Origin: OPU3-GD-OMZ sp964515235
GTDB lineage: Bacteria; Pseudomonadota; Gammaproteobacteria; Methylococcales; Methylomonadaceae
Assembly: GCA_964515235.1 (NCBI GenBank)
Contig: CAZEVO010000051.1
Location: 1-9,492 of the forward strand
Direction of reading: 5' to 3'
Length of the DNA: 9,492 bases
Shown: in pieces, positions 4,479 through 9,492 of the stretch
How the letters are laid out: every line of letters starts with the position of its first letter
How positions within the stretch are numbered: position 1 is the stretch's first letter
Made by a program: the position numbers and the translations under genes
Notes under the pieces: generated by a model
Databases searched by the model: none
Told to the model about the DNA's origin: nothing
What the model saw: only the letters and a program-made list of their open reading frames with translations

Positions 4479-7400
4479 CACCGCCCCCTGGCGTGGTTAT
4501 AACAAAAACATCGTCTTCTTCCATGGTTGCTTGTTCGGAGCCTGACAATTGTTGTTTGCGTCCATTACGACGGACGATGAAATTATCGCCGCATTCTCCG
4601 GGGGCGCCGCCCTCAAGGCCAAAGGGCGCTGTTTTTCGCTGACCAGAGATAATACTAGCGGTCATGGGCTGTAGAAAGCGTAATCGGCGAATGACACCGT
4701 TACCGCCCGTGTATTTACCGGTGCCGCCAGACTTTTTACGAATACTGAAAGATTCAAGTATTACCGGGAAACGCTGTTCAAGAACCTCAGGGTCAGTTAG
4801 CCTGGAATTGGTCATGTGAGAATGAATGGCATCGCAACCGTGATGTTTTGCACTGGCGCCGGTACCCCCGCATAAGGTTTCATAGTACTGATGTTGATCG
4901 TCACCGAAGGTAAAGTTATTGCATGTACCTTGCGATCCGGATTGGATACCTAATGCGCCGAATAAAGTGTCAACAATGATCTGTGAAGTTTCAACATTGC
5001 CGGCAACTACAGCAGCTGGATGGCTGGGTTTAAGTATAGAATTGTCAGGTATAATTATTTTTAAGGGTTTTAGAAAACCATGGTTGAGTGGGATATCTTC
5101 ATTGATTAAGCAGCGAAACACATATAAGACAGCTGCTTTACAGACCGAAGCAGGTGCATTCAGGTTACCGGAGTGAATAGCACTACTCCCAGTAAAGTCA
5201 ATATAGGCTTCGGTTGGTTGCTTGAGTTGTTTGCTTTTTTTAATACGGATAGAAACACGAATCTGACTGCCATCGTCCATGGTGTATAAGAAGTCACCAT
5301 CTTTTATATCGTTCAATAGTTGGGTAACTGCCTGTGCGGCATAATCTTGAATATGCTGCATATAGTTTTGCACAACATTCAAGCGATAATGATTGCAGAC
5401 TTTTTCTAATTCACGGGAACCGCGATTACAAGCAGCAATTTGAGCCTTAAAGTCCGCGATGTTCTGATCAATGTTACGAGCAGGCCAGGGTTTTTTATTC
5501 AGTAAGGTACGGATGGCCGATTCATCAAACTGTCCGGCACTAACGATTTTAAGATTATCAATAACAATTCCTTCTTCATCAATATAATGGCTATGAGCGG
5601 GCATGGATCCTGGAGTGATACCGCCAATATCGGCATGATGGCCGCGAGCAGCAACATAAGCTATTAATTTTTTTTCTATAAAAACTGGTCGGATAGCAGT
5701 GACGTCAGGCAGGTGGGTTCCTCCGTTATAGGGATTATTAGATAAATAGACATCACCGGATTGTAATGTTGCACCATGGTCGTTGATAAGGGCAACGATA
5801 GTATCACTCATTGAACCGATATGGACTGGAATATGTGGTGCATTAGCGATGAGTTGGCCATTTCTGTCAAATAGGGCGCAAGAAAAATCCAAGCGCTCCT
5901 TAATATTAACGGAGCGGGCTGTATTTTGTAAGATGACTCCCATTTGTTCAGCAACAGACATGAACTGATTGTTAAAAACCTCAAGTAACACAGGACTATT
6001 ACTTTCTTTATGCTCAGGCATAAAGACTGGAGTACTAGATTGTGCCACGCGACTTAATAGAAGTTCATTCCCAGACAAACATTTTGCTTGCCAGTTGGGT
6101 TCGACAATAAGAGTACTATTGGGCTCGATAATAATGGCCGGACCAGTGATGCAATGCCCTGAATGAATTTTATTTCGTTCATAAACAGGTGTGAGTAAAG
6201 TCTTTCCTGACATGGTTGTTTTAACCTGTTCTAAGATCGGAATAGTCGTTTGACAGTGATGATGTGATGTATTGCTGATTTTTTTTATCAGAGCATCTAC
6301 CGGAGTTTCTACATGTATTTCTAACTGAAGGGCTGCAATAATCAGAGGGGTAGTTTTGTTGCTAAAACCAAATTGGCGCTGATGGGCTTGCCTAAATTGA
6401 GACTGTATTTCTTGTTCTGATGAATAATCAACGAGGAGTTGAGTGTCTGCATCCTGATAGTGAATAAAACAACGACGTTGGCTTTTGAAGGTATTCGGGT
6501 TAAAACCTTGTTGATGTAATTCATGATTAGCCTCGGCTTCTAGTTTTTTATACTGATGCTCTAATTGGGCCATTAAAGCGGTTGATAAGGGTTGTTGAAC
6601 AGCAGATTCACGTATTATTCTCGGTTGAGCCAAACCGATACCTAGTGCGGATAATACCCCGGCTTGAGGGTGGATTAATACTTGAGCGATGCCTAAGGCA
6701 TCGGCGACCAGACAGGCATGTTGGCCGCCGGCACCACCAAATGAACATAAGGTATAGTCGTTAATATTATAACCACGTTGTACCGATATTTTTTTTATAG
6801 CATTCGCCATATTGTCGATGGCAATGGCAAGAAATCCTGAAGCCACATCAGTAACGGATTGCTGTGTTTGAGTGGCTGTATTGATAGTATCTGTAAGGGT
6901 AGTGAATTTTTGAAAAACAATATCAGCATCAAGAGTTTGATTGCCGGTATGACCGAAAAGTTTTGGAAACCAATTGGCCTGCAATTTGCCTAGTATGACA
7001 TTGCAGTCTGTTACCGTCAGAGGGCCATTATTTCGATAACAGGCTGGACCGGGGTTCGCGCCGGCCGAATCCGGTCCAACACGAAAACGCTGCCCGTCAA
7101 AATGGAGAATGGAACCGCCGCCGGCTGCTACGGTATGAATACGCATGAGTGGGACACGTAGTTGGGCACCAGCAATTTCGGTTTCAAAATCGCGTTCATA
7201 TTCACCAGCATAATGGCTGACATCGGTGGATGTACCTCCCATGTCAAACCCGATTATTTTGTTGAAACCAGCAGTCGATGAAATATGAGCCATACCAATA
7301 ATTCCACCTGCCGGTCCGGAAAGAACAGCATCTTTACCATGAAAATGTTGAGCCTCAGTTAAACCACCGCACGATTGCATAAACATCAGTGATGCATTGC

Positions 7401-8112
7401 CTAGTTTATTGCGAATATTCTTAACATAGTGTTTTAATAAAGGTGAGAGGTAGGCATCAACAACGGTAGTATTCGCACGGCTAACTAATTTTATTAATGG
7501 GTTGATTGTGTGGCTACAAGAGATTTGCTCAAAACCTATTTGTTGTGCAATAGCGGCAATTTTTTGTTCGTGTTGTGGAAATTGATAGCCATGTACACAA
7601 GCGATTGCAATGGAGCGGAGTCCCTGTTGGTAGAGTGATTGAAGATTTAGTTTTAGCTCGTCAGTCTCCAATGCTTTGATCACATTGCCATTAGCACTAA
7701 TACGTTCATTAACCTCTACAACTTGTTCATAGAGCATGGGTTGTCGTTGTATTTGTTGAGCAAATATATCCGGTCTGTTTTGATAGCCTATTTGTAAGGC
7801 ATCGGCAAATCCTTGAGTAATCAGAAGGGCTGTTCGGGCGCCACGGCGTTCCAATAAGGCATTTGTAGCAACTGTGGTACCCATTTTGACCCCATTTAAC
7901 AGTTGTTCAGGTATTTGACTGGTTACCGGAATCTTTAAGATCAAATGAATGGCATGAATGGCGGCATCTTCATACTGCAATGGATTATCGGAGAGTAATT
8001 TGTGGCTAGTGAGTTGACCAGTTGGATGTTTAGCGATGACATCGGTAAATGTACCACCTCGGTCAATCCAAAATTCCCATTGACCAGTGTTATTCTCTTT
8101 AATATCGTTCAT
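4462..8112 (-). CDS. oplaH: 5-oxoprolinase (ATP-hydrolysing), fused HyuA-HyuB
   Basis: Protein of 1216 residues, the length expected for single-chain 5-oxoprolinase. The enzyme opens 5-oxo-L-proline to L-glutamate at the cost of ATP, in the cytoplasm, closing the glutathione (gamma-glutamyl) cycle. Order: hydantoinase/oxoprolinase N-terminal region (about 14-195) with DRGGTFTDV at 17-25; HyuA domain (about 215-500) with GFDMGGTSTDVS at 288-299 and SFGGAGGQHA at 457-466, all parts of an actin-like ATP site; a linker; then the HyuB domain (about 707-1214) with NNPYNGGTHLPDVT at 792-805, RGHHADIGG at 823-831 and the Gly-rich C-terminus TTPGGGGFG. The start is the ATG at 8112-8110, just before the first conserved motif; the ribosome binding site is weak. 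The gene is intact. Parts of the HyuA core are visibly more GC-rich than neighbouring genes. N-methylhydantoinase or a related amidohydrolase is possible, since HyuA/HyuB sequences do not fix the substrate, but the single-chain fusion favours 5-oxoprolinase. Confidence 0.9.
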   Translation of the reverse strand: MNDIKENNTGQWEFWIDRGGTFTDVIAKHPTGQLTSHKLLSDNPLQYEDAAIHAIHLILKIPVTSQIPEQLLNGVKMGTTVATNALLERRGARTALLITQGFADALQIGYQNRPDIFAQQIQRQPMLYEQVVEVNERISANGNVIKALETDELKLNLQSLYQQGLRSIAIACVHGYQFPQHEQKIAAIAQQIGFEQISCSHTINPLIKLVSRANTTVVDAYLSPLLKHYVKNIRNKLGNASLMFMQSCGGLTEAQHFHGKDAVLSGPAGGIIGMAHISSTAGFNKIIGFDMGGTSTDVSHYAGEYERDFETEIAGAQLRVPLMRIHTVAAGGGSILHFDGQRFRVGPDSAGANPGPACYRNNGPLTVTDCNVILGKLQANWFPKLFGHTGNQTLDADIVFQKFTTLTDTINTATQTQQSVTDVASGFLAIAIDNMANAIKKISVQRGYNINDYTLCSFGGAGGQHACLVADALGIAQVLIHPQAGVLSALGIGLAQPRIIRESAVQQPLSTALMAQLEHQYKKLEAEANHELHQQGFNPNTFKSQRRCFIHYQDADTQLLVDYSSEQEIQSQFRQAHQRQFGFSNKTTPLIIAALQLEIHVETPVDALIKKISNTSHHHCQTTIPILEQVKTTMSGKTLLTPVYERNKIHSGHCITGPAIIIEPNSTLIVEPNWQAKCLSGNELLLSRVAQSSTPVFMPEHKESNSPVLLEVFNNQFMSVAEQMGVILQNTARSVNIKERLDFSCALFDRNGQLIANAPHIPVHIGSMSDTIVALINDHGATLQSGDVYLSNNPYNGGTHLPDVTAIRPVFIEKKLIAYVAARGHHADIGGITPGSMPAHSHYIDEEGIVIDNLKIVSAGQFDESAIRTLLNKKPWPARNIDQNIADFKAQIAACNRGSRELEKVCNHYRLNVVQNYMQHIQDYAAQAVTQLLNDIKDGDFLYTMDDGSQIRVSIRIKKSKQLKQPTEAYIDFTGSSAIHSGNLNAPASVCKAAVLYVFRCLINEDIPLNHGFLKPLKIIIPDNSILKPSHPAAVVAGNVETSQIIVDTLFGALGIQSGSQGTCNNFTFGDDQHQYYETLCGGTGASAKHHGCDAIHSHMTNSRLTDPEVLEQRFPVILESFSIRKKSGGTGKYTGGNGVIRRLRFLQPMTASIISGQRKTAPFGLEGGAPGECGDNFIVRRNGRKQQLSGSEQATMEEDDVFVITTPGGGGFGTK

Positions 8113-8214
8113 TGGTATATATAGTTTTTACACAATAGATTACTTTTATAAGTGTATTACGGTTCATTTCTCGGTGGCGCTAAACATCAAGAGTTTTTGA
8201 ATGTCCACGAGCGG

Positions 8215-8244
8215 ATTAAAAAATAATCTAACACGTTTGTGTTA
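8215..8244 (-). terminator. Terminator-like hairpin after rudS
   Basis: On the minus strand, TAACAC and GTGTTA (plus 8239-8244 and 8229-8234) form a perfect 6-bp stem with a 4-base AAAC loop. GATTATTTTTT follows (plus 8228-8218). It begins 22 bases after the rudS stop codon. It suggests that rudS and oplaH are at least partly transcribed separately, although I saw no convincing promoter in the remaining 100 bp before oplaH. Confidence 0.45.
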
Positions 8245-8265
8245 ACAAAGAATGCCCTTGTCACA

Positions 8266-9207
8266 TTAAATGCTATTTAATATAGCAAGTTCTTCAAGGT
8301 AACAAGTCATATAAAAAGAGCTGCTTCTCAATGTATTCGGCATTCTGCGGAAATGGTGTCTTAGTAATATTATCGGTTCTATGAGAGGTAAATATCCTAA
8401 TCGATAGCCTTCAATTGTTTCTATTAATTCGTTTTTTTCCTCTTGATCAAGTGTTTTAAGATAACCCTGAATGTGCTGTAACACATTGACATGATTACCT
8501 CGAGTAGCTGTGATTTTTAGGCATTGCATTAAATCTTTGCCATATTGTTGGCCGATCTGTTGTAAATTGGATTGAGTTGCACTGGTAGCTAATTCTTCTA
8601 ACGCACGCGCCAAATTCTGATCATGACTCATTACTATCAGTTTATGTCTGGAATGAAAATCTATTAATTTATTCAAACTTAAACCATTGGTATTAAGTTG
8701 CTGCCAACGCTGCATGATATAAACACGTTGAATAAAGTTTTCTCGTAATTGGAAATCGCCTAGCCGGTCTTCTTCTTCGATGGGTAATAATGGGAAGTTA
8801 TCTTTAATATATTGTGAAAAAATACCCGTTCCAACACGAGTTGGGTGATCTTTTGTATACACTTTGACTCGTTCCATACCGCAACTAGGGGAGTCTTTTT
8901 TTAGGATATAACCACATAAATTTTGCAACCAATCGTGTTGGTTTTCTGAACACTGCCTGAGTTGGTCAGTGACATCAAGATTATGATCTTTTACACCAAC
9001 ACAACGCAGGCCATGACCCGTTTTTATGAGTTGAATTGAAGGGCGAGGAGTACCCATACCACTTGCCATTTCTGGGCAAAAGGGAATAAACTCAAAAAAT
9101 GCACCTAGCGTTTGCATAATAGTGTCATTTTTTTTGTGACCACCATCGAAACGAACCTGATGACCTAATAAGCAACTACTAATACCGACTGGAATTTTTT
9201 TTATCAT
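8266..9207 (-). CDS. rudS: DUF523-DUF1722 fusion, likely tRNA 4-thiouridine desulfidase
   Basis: Protein of 313 residues, the usual size of this fusion. The N-terminal DUF523 (TudS-like, about 5-150) has three Cys in the family positions: C12 in SSCLLG, C44 in FCPEMASGMGTPR, and C109 in KKDSPSCG. In TudS enzymes three Cys hold a [4Fe-4S] cluster that takes sulfur from thiouracil, and the Glu after the second Cys (E45 here) is conserved. The C-terminal DUF1722 (YbgA-like, about 165-313) has LIDFHSRHKLIVMSH at 181-195, NVLQHIQGYLK at 241-251 and LIEPIILLRHH at 275-285. Proteins with this architecture have been described as RudS, which converts 4-thiouridine in tRNA to uridine. The start is the ATG at 9207-9205; only a weak AAGAA precedes it. 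Such genes often lie beside a photolyase gene; none is visible in the 285 bp upstream. The family call is firm; the exact substrate is inferred. Confidence 0.85.
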   Translation of the reverse strand: MIKKIPVGISSCLLGHQVRFDGGHKKNDTIMQTLGAFFEFIPFCPEMASGMGTPRPSIQLIKTGHGLRCVGVKDHNLDVTDQLRQCSENQHDWLQNLCGYILKKDSPSCGMERVKVYTKDHPTRVGTGIFSQYIKDNFPLLPIEEEDRLGDFQLRENFIQRVYIMQRWQQLNTNGLSLNKLIDFHSRHKLIVMSHDQNLARALEELATSATQSNLQQIGQQYGKDLMQCLKITATRGNHVNVLQHIQGYLKTLDQEEKNELIETIEGYRLGYLPLIEPIILLRHHFRRMPNTLRSSSFYMTCYLEELAILNSI

Positions 9208-9492
9208 ATTTCTTAATTGAGTTATCGTGTTATGGGTGGGATAAACGATTTAGAAATTAACGATATATTTTGGCTCCAATGTTGTTACATAAGCCTTCCT
9301 TGTTTCTAAATGTTTGGTAGCTTTTTGCCATAGGAACCTATGCCTCAACCATTCTAAAAATCATAGCGTAAAAAACAGCGCCCTCAGGCCGTATTATTCG
9401 ATTTTTTTTAAGTTAATCAATTTTCAGAATTTCAAAATAATAAAACCTATTCGTGTGTATAAATAAAATAATATGGACTTTGACGGTCAAAA
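9208..9492. other. Gene-less right edge upstream of rudS
   Basis: No coding region is supported on either strand. This is the leader region of rudS, which reads leftwards. I found no sigma-70 promoter good enough to list: TATGAT occurs on the minus strand near 9365 but lacks a matching -35. A 14-bp palindrome is listed separately. The sequence from about 9366 to 9409 is A- and T-rich around a GC-rich core, with no stem longer than 3 bp. Confidence 0.5.
9329..9342. promoter_or_regulatory. Operator-like palindrome upstream of rudS
   Basis: CATAGG (9329-9334) and CCTATG (9337-9342) are perfect inverted copies around AA, about 120 bp upstream of the rudS start. No T-run follows the stem, so it is not a terminator. 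It could be a regulator site, but 6-bp arms occur by chance. Confidence 0.25.

Noticed and set aside
4445..6764. Several plus-strand open frames of 60-85 codons (4445-4642, 4919-5176, 5783-5968, 5969-6166, 6582-6764) and one minus-strand frame (6342-6524)
   Set aside because: All lie inside the intact 5-oxoprolinase gene in other frames. They show no recognisable protein family, and the oplaH protein carries all the conserved motifs.
4623..9384. A 14-base inverted match (AAAAACAGCGCCCT) between the oplaH codons for KTAP and the non-coding DNA at 9371-9384
   Set aside because: It could hint at a gene fragment, but the similarity does not extend into the flanks, and a single 14-mer match is not convincing at this window size.
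1..9492. CRISPR array, insertion sequence, phage integration site, or other defence or mobile system
   Set aside because: I saw no regularly spaced repeats, transposase, integrase, terminal repeats with target duplications, or tRNA end. All the larger genes are recognisable chromosomal families in intact form.

Overview
The window looks like chromosomal DNA from an AT-rich, flagellated gammaproteobacterium. The evidence is a FlaG-type flagellar protein, a SelO whose C-terminus is the bacterial Cys form, a fused DUF523-DUF1722 protein of the RudS type, a DUF3014 protein, and Shine-Dalgarno sites close to the classical form. The genus cannot be named from this sequence. All genes look intact. 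No transposase, phage gene, CRISPR array, rRNA or tRNA is visible.

Layout, left to right. Bases 1-542 hold no convincing gene but contain short degenerate repeats and a small UUCG-type hairpin. A plus-strand DUF3014 membrane-anchored protein follows (543-1412). A gene-less stretch (1413-1812) holds three terminator-like hairpins, one facing right and two facing left. Two minus-strand genes come next: an orphan flaG (2278-2682), then a 67-residue protein of unknown function (1813-2016). Between flaG and the divergent selO (2892-4346, plus strand, TTG start) lies a 209-bp control region with a good sigma-70 promoter facing flaG and a 16-bp palindrome inside a weaker promoter facing selO. selO converges on a large minus-strand 5-oxoprolinase gene (4462-8112). 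Upstream of that, on the same strand, is a RudS-like tRNA 4-thiouridine desulfidase gene (8266-9207). A 285-bp stretch without a gene closes the window.

Functionally, the right half has a possible common theme in thiol and glutathione chemistry. SelO is a protein AMPylase linked to oxidative stress and glutathionylation. 5-Oxoprolinase returns 5-oxoproline, a glutathione breakdown product, to glutamate. RudS-type proteins use an iron-sulfur cluster to remove sulfur from 4-thiouridine in tRNA. The genes do not form one operon: selO is convergent with oplaH, and a terminator-like hairpin separates rudS from oplaH. The theme is therefore inferred from proximity only.

No clearly new multigene system was found. 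The leads most worth checking are a possible small RNA on the minus strand near 1510-1605, the orphan flaG with its uncharacterised 67-residue neighbour, and the operator-like palindrome ahead of selO.
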